The notes: a model not told the origin generated them from the letters alone. 64,000 nucleotides of DNA from Hoeflea sp. (GCA_020637795.1 JACKJT010000002.1:496001-560000), one strand, 5' to 3'; shown: positions 9,648 through 18,987, numbered from the stretch's first letter. Numbers and translations are program-made.

Positions 9648-10493
9648 TTAGCGGCGATTGCCGCGCGACACGCGCTCGATTTCCTCGCGCACCAGCCGCT
9701 CGACCAGGGTGGGCAGGTTGTCATCTAGCCACTGGGTCAGCATCGGCCGCAGCATCTCTTCGGCGATCTCGTCAAAGGACCGTCTCTGACCTGCCGCGAT
9801 GGCCGCATCGAGTTCACCGAAAGCCGCAGCGACCTTTTCGCCGGTTTGCAGCGATACCAGCTGGCCGCCACCCGACTGCCCACCATTGGACTGCTCGCCG
9901 CCGGACTGTTCGGCGGCCGGCGCCCGACCTTCGGAGGCCCGACCTTCGGAGGATGGAGCGGAACGGACGGGTTCGGGCTGCGGTTCTGCTTGCACGGCAA
10001 CGGGTTCGGGCTGTGATTCTGCCTGCGCGGCAACCGGCTCGGATCTTGTCTCCTTGGCGACGGCGACAACCGCCTCTGCCAAGGCTTCGACCGGCTCGTC
10101 GGAGGTCAGGGCTTCCCGGAGTTCTTCTGCCGCCGCATCCATCACGTCGGCTGCGCGGTCGGAGACTTCCTGGTGGATTTCGGGGCTGTGCGTATCCGCT
10201 GTACGGGTTTCCGGCACCGCGCGTGCCCGCGCCGCGACGTCGGCGAGCGAAACCGGCTGGGCAGCCGGTGCGTCATTGGCGACAGCCCGCTGCCTCTCGG
10301 AGGCCTGTTCCGCCTGGTCCGTGTCATAGGCGTCGTCATCCGCGACAGCCTCGTCAGCATCGTGGTCGCTGAACACCTCGGCGGAAGCAACCGGATTGCC
10401 ATCCGGTCCAGGCTCGTTGTTTTCGATGATCCTGCGGATGGAAGCCAGGATTTCTTCCATCGACGGTTCGCGCTGCGCGCCGGCCTGTCCCAT
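9648..10493 (-). CDS. popZ: PopZ-family polar organizing protein (DUF2497)
   Basis: 281-residue pole-organising scaffold. Three-part architecture as in known PopZ: a short conserved N-terminal helix (SMEEILASIRRIIENN, residues 11-26), a long acidic Pro/Ala/Glu linker (about 30-215, with repeated QPEPVAVQAE-type units and runs of GGEQSNGG), and a C-terminal helical oligomerisation domain (SFDEIAEEMLRPMLTQWLDD, then LPTLVERLVREEIERVSRG). Start supported by GGAG about 9 bases upstream. In Agrobacterium PopZ marks the growing pole; the location beside valS matches other alphaproteobacteria. Confidence 0.9.
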   Translation of the reverse strand: MGQAGAQREPSMEEILASIRRIIENNEPGPDGNPVASAEVFSDHDADEAVADDDAYDTDQAEQASERQRAVANDAPAAQPVSLADVAARARAVPETRTADTHSPEIHQEVSDRAADVMDAAAEELREALTSDEPVEALAEAVVAVAKETRSEPVAAQAESQPEPVAVQAEPQPEPVRSAPSSEGRASEGRAPAAEQSGGEQSNGGQSGGGQLVSLQTGEKVAAAFGELDAAIAAGQRRSFDEIAEEMLRPMLTQWLDDNLPTLVERLVREEIERVSRGNRR

Positions 10494-10664
10494 GATTACG
10501 CTCCGTTACTCTCGTCGCCAGGCTCATGCCAACCGGCGAATCACCCTGCCAGCTTATGGCATTGACCTCGATTTGAGAATCGCGTCCGGCGAAGCTTCGG
10601 CGTTCATGCACAGGAATTCACGTCAGGCGCGCGAAAGCCGGTTCGCGCGCTCGTCAAGACCGGC

Positions 10665-12017
10665 TCAGCGGCCGTCGACGGTCCGCAGGCCGTACCAGCG
10701 GTCCTTGGTCGCCTCATAGTGAACTTCGGGCCGGTAGTTGGCCACCTGCAACCCGAGACGGTCGATGGTCAGCTTGCCGGTTGATGCAAGCACGGAGAAG
10801 CTTGCAACGATGGCGTTGCGCTCCGACTGGGAAATCGCTTCCTTGGCGTTGAGCACCGTTTGCTGCGCATTGAGCACGTCAAGCGTGGTGCGCTGGCCGA
10901 CGCGGCGCTCCTCGACCACGCCGTTGAGCGCGAGGTTCGCGGCAGAGAGCTGGGCCCGGTTGGCCTCGATGGTGGCGATTGCGGCCTCCATCTGCGTCCA
11001 GGACGACACGACCGACTGCTCGATCGAGCGGCGGGCCGAATCAACCAGAATGCGCTGCTGGCCCAGTTTCTCCTTGGCCTGGCGAACCGATGCTGACGCG
11101 GCCCCGCCCTGGTAGAGCGGAATGGTCACCTTGGCCTGGACCGAGCTTGTGCTGATGCCGCCACTGGCCTCGGCAACCGAACCGGTGACCTTGACGCCGG
11201 GCAGGAACGTGCCTTCCTCTGACTTCACCTTGTAGCCGGCAGCATCAACGCCATACAGCGCAGCCAGCACGGCCGGGTGTTCCTTGGTCCCCTGCGCCAC
11301 CGCAGCAGTGAGCGAGCCGGGAAGCAGCTTGCGTGGCAGAGGAACAGGCTTGAGATTTTTCGGCACCGAGCCGACGATCTGGGCATAGACCGCCGCACTG
11401 GACTTGGCCTGGGCGACGGCTGCCGTCAGGCTCGCCTTTGCGCCCGCAAGCTGTGCCTCGGCCAGGCTCACGTCCGTCCGGGTGCTCTCGCCCACATCGA
11501 AGCGGGCACGGGCTGCGGCGAACTGCTCCTGCAGGAAGGCGATGTTCTGCTTGCGGTAGACAACGATCTGGTTGTCACGGTTGACGTTGGCGTAGGCCTG
11601 GACTGTGGCAAGCAGGATGTCGATCTCGGTGCCACGCAGGTTCTCGCGGCCGGCAAAGACCGCCGCTTCCGCCGCACGCACATTGTTGCGGGTCTGGAAT
11701 CCATCAAAAAGGGTCTGGCTGATCGAGACGCCGACGCTCGCCGATTTGACGACGCGCCCCTCGGTATTGACAACTGACGTGCTCGCTTCCGCGCCGATAA
11801 TCGGGCGGTATCCCGATTTCGCCAGCGCCACGCCTTCGTCCGTGGCGCGAAGGCCGGCACGTGCGGCGTTGAGATCGGGATTGTTCTCGTAGGCCTTGGC
11901 CATCGCCTGATAGATCGTTTCGGCAAAAACCGGCTGAGGAGCCAGGACCATCATGGAAACGACGGCAACGCAGGCGAGTGAATTCTTGACAAATGACACG
12001 AGTATGTACTCCAGCAT
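10665..12017 (-). CDS. tolC: TolC-family outer membrane channel protein
   Basis: 450-residue outer membrane efflux/secretion channel. Signal peptide at residues 1 to about 31 (ending PQPVFA), then two homologous TolC/OEP halves of helices and beta-strands (e.g. YENNPDLNAARAGLRAT; GTKEHPAVLAALYGVDAA; VGQRTTLDVLNAQQTVLNAK). The start at 12017 (MLEYILVSFVKNSL) gives a proper signal peptide, although an upstream in-frame start exists at 12101. It pairs with inner-membrane transporters encoded elsewhere. Confidence 0.93.
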   Translation of the reverse strand: MLEYILVSFVKNSLACVAVVSMMVLAPQPVFAETIYQAMAKAYENNPDLNAARAGLRATDEGVALAKSGYRPIIGAEASTSVVNTEGRVVKSASVGVSISQTLFDGFQTRNNVRAAEAAVFAGRENLRGTEIDILLATVQAYANVNRDNQIVVYRKQNIAFLQEQFAAARARFDVGESTRTDVSLAEAQLAGAKASLTAAVAQAKSSAAVYAQIVGSVPKNLKPVPLPRKLLPGSLTAAVAQGTKEHPAVLAALYGVDAAGYKVKSEEGTFLPGVKVTGSVAEASGGISTSSVQAKVTIPLYQGGAASASVRQAKEKLGQQRILVDSARRSIEQSVVSSWTQMEAAIATIEANRAQLSAANLALNGVVEERRVGQRTTLDVLNAQQTVLNAKEAISQSERNAIVASFSVLASTGKLTIDRLGLQVANYRPEVHYEATKDRWYGLRTVDGR

Positions 12018-12200
12018 GCGCGAAAACGGTGCCCCCGATCTGGCGCAGGACACTATCATGGTGTTCCGACAATATATGAAGTGTAGCACCGCAGGACGCA
12101 ATCGCGCACAGTGAATAATCGTTCATTAATCCCCACCAAGTTGCCATCGCGCAACAGCGCGACAATTGGCAGCAGGTCGGGCTCGCGTGGCCGCGAGGGG

Positions 12201-12875
12201 TTAGAAAACGAATTCTTCGGCCTTGCGGAAACCGGGCAGCGGCTTGACGGAAATGTTGAAAGCCGGCCTGCCCGAAACGACGCCCCCATCCTTGACGAAC
12301 AGCTGCGCCTGCGCGGAAAGCCCGAATCCGACGGCCGCAACCAGCCGTCCGCCTTCGCGCAACTGATCGAACAGGGCCACAGGCACCGTCTCAACCGCGC
12401 CGTTGACGAAAATCAGGTCATAGGGACCTTCCGCGGCATACCCCTTTTCGAGATCTCCGGTGACCACGGCCACATTGTCATAGCCGCCATCACTCAACCG
12501 CTCGCTCGCGGCGTCGGCCAGTTCCGAATCGCTTTCGACAGCCACGACCGATCCCGCCAGCAACGACAGCAGCGCCGCGCAATAGCCGGATCCGCAACCG
12601 ATTTCGAGAACCACGTGATCGCGGGTGATCTGGGCCAGTTGCAGCAGCTTGGCCAGCGGCGACGGCTCCATGACGTAACGGGCGACGCCATCGGCTCCGC
12701 CCGCGGAAATCTGGATGTCGGTGTCGATATAGGCCAGCGGCTTGAGCGGTGTCGGAATGAAATCCTCGCGCGCAACCGTCAGGAAGGCTTTCAACACCGA
12801 ATGCGATGTCACGTCCGTCGTGCGGATCTGGTTGTCCACCATTTTCTGGCGCGCGTCTTGATAGTCGGTGCCCAT
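12201..12875 (-). CDS. pcm: protein-L-isoaspartate O-methyltransferase-family protein
   Basis: SAM-dependent methyltransferase of 224 residues that repairs isoaspartyl residues. The N-terminal ARQKMVDNQIRTTDV is typical of the alphaproteobacterial branch; SAM motif I is VLEIGCGSGYCAALLS (about residue 80). The start at 12875 has GGAGAG 8 bases upstream; a longer ORF to 12935 exists but has no such site. It lies upstream of tolC on the same strand with a 183-base gap. Confidence 0.88.
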   Translation of the reverse strand: MGTDYQDARQKMVDNQIRTTDVTSHSVLKAFLTVAREDFIPTPLKPLAYIDTDIQISAGGADGVARYVMEPSPLAKLLQLAQITRDHVVLEIGCGSGYCAALLSLLAGSVVAVESDSELADAASERLSDGGYDNVAVVTGDLEKGYAAEGPYDLIFVNGAVETVPVALFDQLREGGRLVAAVGFGLSAQAQLFVKDGGVVSGRPAFNISVKPLPGFRKAEEFVF

Positions 12876-13077
12876 CCGGTCTCTCCGATGCATCTGGTCT
12901 TGCGCTTCAATAAAGCGCCGCACCGCGAGATTCAAGCTGATCCGCGGCCAAGCCGGTCGAATTAAAGGTTTTCAACCAAACAAGTCAGGGAGAAACCAAC
13001 CATGGCAATCAACATGCCCCTTGCGCCGCTTCGATTCTCCGTCTATTTGCCAGCCGTCCGGTCAGTGACCGGCACGA

Positions 13078-13151
13078 GGCCTCGTGGCGGAGTGGTTACG
13101 CAGAGGACTGCAAATCCTTGCACCCCGGTTCGATTCCGGGCGAGGCCTCCA
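13078..13151 (+). tRNA. tRNA-Cys (GCA)
   Basis: The acceptor stem GGCCTCG (13078-13084) pairs with CGAGGCC (13141-13147), followed by T and an encoded CCA. The anticodon loop contains CTGCAAA (anticodon GCA), and the T-arm has GGTTCGATTCC. Length 74 bases including CCA. Confidence 0.97.
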
Positions 13152-13154
13152 CTT

Positions 13155-13481
13155 CTACTCCCCTGTCTTTTCGTTGCTCGCGTCGGGTTGTCCCGCTGAC
13201 CTGCCATTGCGCGCGGGTCGTTTTCCGTTGCGCCGCTCCCGCTTGACCACGAAAGACCGCCGCCAGCGGCGCACCGCCGGAAGATCCTGCGACAGCACCA
13301 GCAGGCCGAGCGGAATCATCCAGAAACCGAGCACCGGAAGAAATCCGAGCATGCCGCCAATGACCAGGGCGGTTCCCAGTGCGATTCTCACCGATGCCTG
13401 CTGCGGCAGGCGGAAATGCCTGGATCCGATCTGAACCTCGCCCCGGCCGGCGTGGAAATTGAAAAAGCGTTTCTGGGACAT
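13155..13481 (-). CDS. small membrane protein (PGPGW-like)
   Basis: 108 residues with a hydrophobic hairpin in the middle (VRIALGTALVIGGMLGFLPV and MIPLGLLVLSQD), then a very basic C-terminal tail. The pattern with LPVLGFWMIPLGLL resembles the PGPGW/putative transmembrane family of alphaproteobacteria; the assignment is by pattern only. It is convergent with tRNA-Cys, with only 3 bases between them. Confidence 0.7.
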   Translation of the reverse strand: MSQKRFFNFHAGRGEVQIGSRHFRLPQQASVRIALGTALVIGGMLGFLPVLGFWMIPLGLLVLSQDLPAVRRWRRSFVVKRERRNGKRPARNGRSAGQPDASNEKTGE

Positions 13482-13598
13482 CGGCGGCGGATCTGCCTTT
13501 GGTCTTTACAGGATCATTTGATAGACCCTCGAATTATGCCCAGAACATGGGCTTTGACGGTGGGCTTGGCAAGAACGACACATTTTCTTTAAAAACCG

Positions 13599-13628
13599 CT
13601 TGGCAAATCAGAGAGGCATTTGTTATAG
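13599..13628 (+). promoter_or_regulatory. putative sigma-70 promoter of tRNA-Asn
   Basis: CTTGGC at 13599-13604 and TTATAG at 13623-13628 with an 18-base spacer resemble the alphaproteobacterial CTTGAC/CTATAT pair. The implied start would be about 20 bases before the tRNA. Confidence 0.5.
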
Positions 13629-13654
13629 GCCCCACACGCTGCCTGACGCAGTGA

Positions 13655-13729
13655 TCCCCGGTAGCTCAGTGGTAGAGCAATCGACTGTTAATCGATCGGT
13701 CGCTGGTTCGAATCCGGCCCGGGGAGCCA
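13655..13729 (+). tRNA. tRNA-Asn (GTT)
   Basis: The acceptor stem TCCCCGG pairs with CCGGGGA (ending 13725), followed by G and CCA. The anticodon loop is CTGTTAA (anticodon GTT) and the T-arm has GGTTCGAATCC. 75 bases including CCA. Confidence 0.97.
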
Positions 13730-13737
13730 GAATTCTT

Positions 13738-13774
13738 AAAGACCGCATCCTGTTGAGGATTGCGGTCTTTTTTG
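13738..13774 (+). terminator. Rho-independent terminator after tRNA-Asn
   Basis: AAAGACCGCATCC pairs with GGATTGCGGTCTTT with a short loop, and is followed by a run of T. It starts 9 bases after the tRNA CCA. Confidence 0.9.
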
Positions 13775-13831
13775 TTGCCCGCGCCGGTACCGGCAACTCG
13801 GTGCAACATCAGCATTTTTTCGTGAAACTTT

Positions 13832-13860
13832 TGATCCGCCTTTTGCGTAGATCCGTAAGA
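13832..13860 (+). promoter_or_regulatory. RpoE-type (singlet oxygen) promoter upstream of the photolyase operon
   Basis: TGATCC at 13832-13837, exactly 18 bases, then TAAGA at 13856-13860. This is identical to the Rhodobacter sphaeroides RpoE consensus TGATCC-N18-TAAGA. It lies about 40 bases before the phrB start codon, in the correct orientation. It implies control by an ECF RpoE/ChrR-type system. Confidence 0.8.
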
Positions 13861-13901
13861 GACATTCAAAAGGCCCGGCGACTTTCGCCAAAACGGAAAT
13901 A

Positions 13902-15365
13902 ATGCATCGAATGGAACGCGACACACCCATCTTCGACCGCCCGGCGATTGTCTGGTTCCGCAACGATCTGCGGGTTGGAGACAATCTGGCTCTCGCTGCG
14001 GCAAGCCGTCACCGGTCGCTCGTTCCGGTCTATATCCGTGAAATCCCAAGCCCTGCGCGGCCGCTGGGCGGTGCACGCGCCTGGTGGCTGCACCATTCGC
14101 TTTCGAACCTGTCTGAAACACTCGAAAAATTTGGCGCACCGCTCCTTCTCCTCAGCGGCGATTCGGCCGATCTGATTTCCCGGCTTGCGGAAGCAACCGG
14201 AGCATCGGCGGTCTACTGGAACCGGCGCTACGACCCAGCCCTTCATGATGCCGATTCGACGCTCAAGGCGGACCTGCAGGCAAGAGACCTTGTCGCCGAG
14301 AGCTTTGCCGGCCAACTGCTGCATGAACCGACGAAGCTGCGCACCGGGACGGGAACCTATTACAAGGTCTACAGCCCCTTCTGGCGGGCGCTGGAACCGG
14401 ACGCGGAGACCCGGGTTCCCCTCGATGCGCCGCAATCCCTGAAAGCCGTTACGGGCGGTTACGGCAGCGAGTCGGAAGATCTGGACACATGGAATCTGCT
14501 CCCGACCAGGCCCGATTGGTCCGGCGGCCTGGCGGAAATCTGGACGCCCGGCGAGGCCGGCGCGCATGCGCGGCTGACCGATTTCATCGAAAACCGCATG
14601 CAGGGCTATTCGGATCGGCGCGACATACCCGGTGTGGACGCCACGTCGGGCCTGTCACCGCATCTTGCCAATGGTGAAATCACCCCGGCACAGATCCTTG
14701 AAGCGCTGAAAACCGCCGAGGCGGCGCCAGCCGACACAACCAAGTTCCGCAAGGAAGTCGGCTGGCGGGAGTTTTCCTGGCATCTGCTCGCCAACGAGCC
14801 GGCGCTGGCGGAAAAGAACCACAATCGGAAATTCGACGGCTTCCCCTGGCTCGACAATGAAAAGGCTTTTTCCGCCTGGCGGAAGGGGCTGACCGGCTAT
14901 CCGATCGTCGATGCCGGCATGCGCCAGCTCTGGCAGACTGGCTGGATGCACAATCGCGTGCGAATGGTTGTCGCCTCCTTCCTGACCAAGCACCTGATGA
15001 TTGACTGGCGCAAGGGCGAGGACTGGTTCTGGGACACCCTGGTCGATGCCGACCCCGCCTCAAATGCCGCCAGCTGGCAGTGGGTCGCCGGTTCCGGCGC
15101 CGATGCCGCACCCTACTTCCGGATCTTCAACCCGGTTCTCCAGGGCGAGAAATTCGATCCCGACGGCGACTACGTCCGCACTTTCGTTCCCGAACTGGCG
15201 GAAATGCCGTCCAGATACATTCACAAGCCGTGGAGCGCGCCCGAACAGGTCCTCAGGACCGCAGGCGTACGCCTCGGCGACACCTACCCTCACCCGGTTG
15301 TCGACCATCAACTGGCGCGCGACCGCGCGCTGGCCGCCTATCAGCAGATCAAGGATGCCGCATGA
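13902..15365 (+). CDS. phrB: deoxyribodipyrimidine photolyase
   Basis: FAD-dependent light-driven repair of cyclobutane pyrimidine dimers; 487 residues. N-terminal antenna-binding fold begins VWFRNDLRVGDNLAL. The C-terminal FAD domain shows WREFSWHLL, GYPIVDAGMRQLWQTGWMHN and DADPASNAASWQWVAG, including the Trp residues of the electron-transfer and dimer-binding region. It is the first gene of an operon; its stop overlaps the next start (ATGA). Preceded by a near-perfect RpoE promoter, so it is likely induced by photo-oxidative stress. Confidence 0.95.
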   Translation: MHRMERDTPIFDRPAIVWFRNDLRVGDNLALAAASRHRSLVPVYIREIPSPARPLGGARAWWLHHSLSNLSETLEKFGAPLLLLSGDSADLISRLAEATGASAVYWNRRYDPALHDADSTLKADLQARDLVAESFAGQLLHEPTKLRTGTGTYYKVYSPFWRALEPDAETRVPLDAPQSLKAVTGGYGSESEDLDTWNLLPTRPDWSGGLAEIWTPGEAGAHARLTDFIENRMQGYSDRRDIPGVDATSGLSPHLANGEITPAQILEALKTAEAAPADTTKFRKEVGWREFSWHLLANEPALAEKNHNRKFDGFPWLDNEKAFSAWRKGLTGYPIVDAGMRQLWQTGWMHNRVRMVVASFLTKHLMIDWRKGEDWFWDTLVDADPASNAASWQWVAGSGADAAPYFRIFNPVLQGEKFDPDGDYVRTFVPELAEMPSRYIHKPWSAPEQVLRTAGVRLGDTYPHPVVDHQLARDRALAAYQQIKDAA

Positions 15366-16714
15366 ACGTTCATATGAAGCCTTTTCCAGTTGCAACCGGG
15401 CCAGAGCGCTTGCCAGAGCGTTTGAAGGTGGCCGTCGTCGGATCCGGTATTTCCGGCGCATCGGCTGCCTGGGCCCTGCGCGACATTCACGACGTCACCC
15501 TCTACGAAGCGGAAAAACGTCCCGGCGGCCACACCGCAACCGTCGACATCGACTATGACGGCGCGAACCTGTCGGTCGACACCGGCTTTATCGTCTACAA
15601 CGAACTCAATTATCCCAACCTGACCGCCCTGTTTGCACATCTCGGCGTGAAGACCCACGACAGCGACATGAGCTTTGCGCTGTCGCTGGATTACGGCAAG
15701 CTGGAATGGGGCGGCGACAATCTGTCGACGCTGTTCGCCCAGAAGCGCAACCTGCTGCGTCCCTCCTTCCTGCTGATGCTGCGCGAGATCCTGCGCTTCA
15801 ACAAGATCTGCCTGCAGGATCGCGCCGAGGGCCACCTCGCCGCCCGCTCGATTGGCGATTACCTCAACTGGCGCGGCTTCTCGCCGGGCTTCATGAACAA
15901 CTACCTGGTTCCCATGGCGGCGGCGATCTGGTCGACGCCGGCTAAGCGGATGATGGAGTTCCCAGCCACCTATTTCGTCAATTTCTTCGAGAACCACCGC
16001 CTCATCTATTCCGAGCGGCCGACCTGGCGCACGGTGACCGGCGGAAGCCGCAACTATCTCACCAGGCTGCTGGCCCCGCTCGGCGACCGGGTTCGCCTGG
16101 ACGCCGGCGTCGTCTCGGTGCGCCGGAGCGCCAACGGCGTCGACATCCTCGACACGACCGGCGTCACGAAATCCTATGACAAGGTGATCCTCGCCTGCCA
16201 CACCGACCAGGCGCTTCGCATTCTCGACCGGCCGACCGAACAGGAAACGTCGATCCTGAGCGCCATCCCCTACAGCCCCAACCGCGTGGTGCTGCACCGC
16301 GACGAGCGGCTGATGCCGACCCGCAAGAAGGTCTGGGCATCCTGGAACTACCTGCGTTCGTCCGACCAGCGCAGCGATGCCAATGTCGCCGTCTCCTATT
16401 GGATGAACCGGCTGCAGGGCATCGATCCGTCCAGGCCGTTGTTCGTCACCCTCAACCCCGACCGCGAGCCGCGCCCGGAACTGGTCTTCGGCGAGTACAG
16501 CTACGATCATCCGCAGTTCGGCACGGACGCGATGGACGTCCAGGCAAGGCTCGGCCAGATCCAGGGCGACAACAACACCTTCTTTGCCGGCGCCTGGACC
16601 GGCTACGGCTTCCACGAGGACGGGCTCACCTCCGGCATTCTGGCGGCGGAAGCGCTGGGCGCGGTCCTGCCCTGGCGTGCCGGCGCAGTAAGGGCGGAGG
16701 AAGTGGCTGCATGA
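15362..16714 (+). CDS. FAD-dependent NAD(P)-binding oxidoreductase (COG2907 type)
   Basis: 450-residue flavoprotein. N-terminal dinucleotide-binding fold VAVVGSGISGASAAW with the adjoining LYEAEKRPGGH glycine-rich flavin motif, and the C-terminal FAD motif FAGAWTGYGFHEDGL. This family almost always sits beside DUF1365 and cyclopropane-fatty-acid-synthase genes, as here, pointing to a desaturase/oxidase step on membrane acyl chains. In R. sphaeroides comparable genes belong to the RpoE regulon and have been linked to methylated/furan fatty acids (from memory; exact orthology unchecked). Start and stop both overlap neighbours by ATGA. Confidence 0.88.
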   Translation: MNVHMKPFPVATGPERLPERLKVAVVGSGISGASAAWALRDIHDVTLYEAEKRPGGHTATVDIDYDGANLSVDTGFIVYNELNYPNLTALFAHLGVKTHDSDMSFALSLDYGKLEWGGDNLSTLFAQKRNLLRPSFLLMLREILRFNKICLQDRAEGHLAARSIGDYLNWRGFSPGFMNNYLVPMAAAIWSTPAKRMMEFPATYFVNFFENHRLIYSERPTWRTVTGGSRNYLTRLLAPLGDRVRLDAGVVSVRRSANGVDILDTTGVTKSYDKVILACHTDQALRILDRPTEQETSILSAIPYSPNRVVLHRDERLMPTRKKVWASWNYLRSSDQRSDANVAVSYWMNRLQGIDPSRPLFVTLNPDREPRPELVFGEYSYDHPQFGTDAMDVQARLGQIQGDNNTFFAGAWTGYGFHEDGLTSGILAAEALGAVLPWRAGAVRAEEVAA

Positions 16715-17568
16715 CCATGATGTCAGCCCGACACTCTCCCGCGACAGAGCCCGACAACGGGAGTGCACCCGCATGCCTCTATGCCGGCGACGTGATGCAC
16801 CAGCGCATGAAGCCGGTCGGTCACCGGTTCCGCTACCGGGTCTACTCGCTGCTGATCGATCTCGACCGTCTCGACGAGGCCGATCGGCTGTCGCCGCTGT
16901 TTTCGGTCAATGGTGCAAACCTGGTGTCCTTTCACGAAGCAGACCACTTGCGCGGCGCAGACCAGCCATCCCTGCGCGCCCATGTCGACGCGCTGCTCGC
17001 CGAGGCAGGCCTTGAACAGCGGGCTGCCCGCATCGAGCTCGCCTGTTATCCGCGCATTTTCGGCCAGGTGTTCAACCCCCTGTCGGTCTATTACGCCTAC
17101 GACGGCGCCGGCCAGCCGCTGGCGCTGGTCTACGAGGTGCGCAACACCTTCGGCGAGAACCACACCTATGTCTGCAGGATCGAGGCCGGAGACGTGACCC
17201 CGGCGGGCATTCGCCAGAGCCGGTCCAAGATTTTCTACGTCTCGCCATTTGTCGAAATGGAAGCCCGCTACAATTTCCGCATGAATGTCCCGGGTGAGCA
17301 ACTGAAGTGGCGAATCCTCGAGACCGACCGGTCCGGACCGCTGCTGGCAGCGACGTATAATGGCAACAGGCGGACCCTGACGACCGGGTCAATTTTAAGC
17401 TGCCTCTTGCAGATTCCGCTTCTGACGTGGAAGATTGTCGGTGGCATCCACTTCGAGGCACTCAAACTCTGGCTCAAGGGGATGCGTTATGTGCCGCGTC
17501 CGGCACCGCCTCCCAATGCGAGCTTTCGCGATCAGGGAAAGTTCGAACGTCAGGTGGCAAAGCCGTGA
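16711..17568 (+). CDS. DUF1365-family protein
   Basis: 285 residues, no signal peptide. Conserved DUF1365 features include LYAGDVMHQRMKPVGHRFRY at the N-terminus, ACYPRIFGQVFNPLSVYY in the middle and KIFYVSPFVEMEARYNF toward the C-terminus. The biochemical function is unproven. It is translationally coupled to the FAD oxidoreductase upstream (ATGA overlap) and followed after 37 bases by the methyltransferase, forming the conserved three-gene lipid-modification block. Confidence 0.88.
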   Translation: MTMMSARHSPATEPDNGSAPACLYAGDVMHQRMKPVGHRFRYRVYSLLIDLDRLDEADRLSPLFSVNGANLVSFHEADHLRGADQPSLRAHVDALLAEAGLEQRAARIELACYPRIFGQVFNPLSVYYAYDGAGQPLALVYEVRNTFGENHTYVCRIEAGDVTPAGIRQSRSKIFYVSPFVEMEARYNFRMNVPGEQLKWRILETDRSGPLLAATYNGNRRTLTTGSILSCLLQIPLLTWKIVGGIHFEALKLWLKGMRYVPRPAPPPNASFRDQGKFERQVAKP

Positions 17569-17605
17569 CGAGTGAAACACTGGCGAGACGGAGGAGGCTG
17601 CGATC

Positions 17606-18856
17606 ATGAAGACTGAAGCCACCTGGATTGAACATCAGGCTGTAGAAAAGCTCTCGACCGACAATTTGTCGGCCTATCTGCGCGGATTGCCGGCAAAGGC
17701 CAAGATGGCGCTGCGCGGGCTGGTGCACATGGGTCACGGACGCTTGTCGATCCGCATGCCCGACGGCCGCACCGTGCTGATCGAGGGCCGCGCGGAAGGC
17801 CCCGAGGCAACCTTGATCCTGCACAACTGGAACCTCGCGCACCGGGCGCTCACCGGCGGAACCATCGGCGTGGCGGAATCCTACATCGACGGTGACTGGG
17901 AAAGCCCCGACGTGACGGCGTTTCTGGAGTTGTTCCTGGTCAATGTCGAGGTCGGAGACACGCTGGCCGGCGGAGCCCGCGGAATTGCCCGGGTTGTCGA
18001 ACTGATCCGCCATTGGCTCAGATCGAATTCCCGCGCCCAGGCGAAAAAGAACATTTCCGCCCATTATGACCTGGGCAACGCGTTCTATTCGAAATGGCTC
18101 GACGAAACGATGACCTACTCGTCGGCGCTTTATCAGGATGGCGCCAATGATCTGGCCGGCGCCCAGACCGCCAAGTACCGGGCGCTGGCGCAGGCCGCAG
18201 GTCTGAAGGCCGGTGATCATGTGCTTGAAATCGGCTGCGGCTGGGGCGGGTTCGCCGAATACGCAGCAAGCGAGATCGGCTGCCGCGTCACCGGCCTGAC
18301 CATCTCGCGGGAACAATTGGCCTTTGCCCGCCAGCGCATCGAGAAGGCGGGCCTGTCCGACAAGGTGGATCTCCGGTTCCAGGACTATCGCGACGAGACC
18401 GGCAGGTATGACGGTGTCGTCTCGATCGAGATGTTCGAGGCGGTCGGCGAAAAATACTGGCCGACCTATTTCTCCAAGGTGCGCGAATGCCTCAAGCCCG
18501 GCGGCCGCGCCGGACTGCAGATTATCACCATCAAGCCCGAAGCCTACCAGGCCTACCGCGCCAACCCGGATTTCATCCAGCGTTATGTCTTCCCCGGCGG
18601 CATGTTGCCAACGGAGAACCATCTGAATTCGCTGGGCGAAGCCGCCGGCCTCGAGATGGTCGGACACCGTGCGTTCGGTCCCGATTACGGCCGCACGCTC
18701 GCCGAATGGCGCCAGCGCTTCTGGAATGCCTGGGAGGAGATCCAGCCGATGGGCTTCGATCTCCGCTTCAAGCGGCTGTGGGAGTTCTACATGTATTATT
18801 GCGAGGCAGGCTTCCGCTCCGGTCACATCAATGTCCGACAGGTGGTCTACAGCTGA
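17606..18856 (+). CDS. cfa: cyclopropane-fatty-acyl-phospholipid synthase-family methyltransferase
   Basis: 416 residues. N-terminal lipid-binding region, then a CFA-type SAM methyltransferase: KNISAHYDLGNAFYSKWLDE, motif I VLEIGCGWGGFAEYAA, VVSIEMFEAVGEKYW, and FIQRYVFPGGMLP. It transfers methyl(ene) groups from SAM to unsaturated acyl chains of phospholipids. Because its neighbours are an FAD oxidoreductase and DUF1365, the product may be a methylated or furan fatty acid rather than a cyclopropane; that part is inference. Good ribosome site (GGAGG) upstream. Confidence 0.9.
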   Translation: MKTEATWIEHQAVEKLSTDNLSAYLRGLPAKAKMALRGLVHMGHGRLSIRMPDGRTVLIEGRAEGPEATLILHNWNLAHRALTGGTIGVAESYIDGDWESPDVTAFLELFLVNVEVGDTLAGGARGIARVVELIRHWLRSNSRAQAKKNISAHYDLGNAFYSKWLDETMTYSSALYQDGANDLAGAQTAKYRALAQAAGLKAGDHVLEIGCGWGGFAEYAASEIGCRVTGLTISREQLAFARQRIEKAGLSDKVDLRFQDYRDETGRYDGVVSIEMFEAVGEKYWPTYFSKVRECLKPGGRAGLQIITIKPEAYQAYRANPDFIQRYVFPGGMLPTENHLNSLGEAAGLEMVGHRAFGPDYGRTLAEWRQRFWNAWEEIQPMGFDLRFKRLWEFYMYYCEAGFRSGHINVRQVVYS

Positions 18857-18877
18857 TCGGCCCTCATCTTTGACATC

Positions 18878-18908
18878 ACCCCGCCGATGCCTGGCCCCGG
18901 CGGGGTGA
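18878..18908 (+). terminator. GC-rich hairpin after the cfa-like gene
   Basis: CACCCCGCCG pairs with CGGCGGGGTG around a loop of about 10 bases. There is no T-run, so it may only weaken read-through into the transporter gene. Confidence 0.45.
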
Positions 18909-18987
18909 ACCGTTTGAGGACCTGGGACGTATTCAAGGGCGCAACCGACTTTCTCAAGGTCCTGACCGCAAGGGTTCGGCCAAGCCC

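Noticed and set aside
13002..13199. Short plus-strand ORF with a fair ribosome site
   Set aside because: It runs straight through tRNA-Cys, so it is very unlikely to be a gene.
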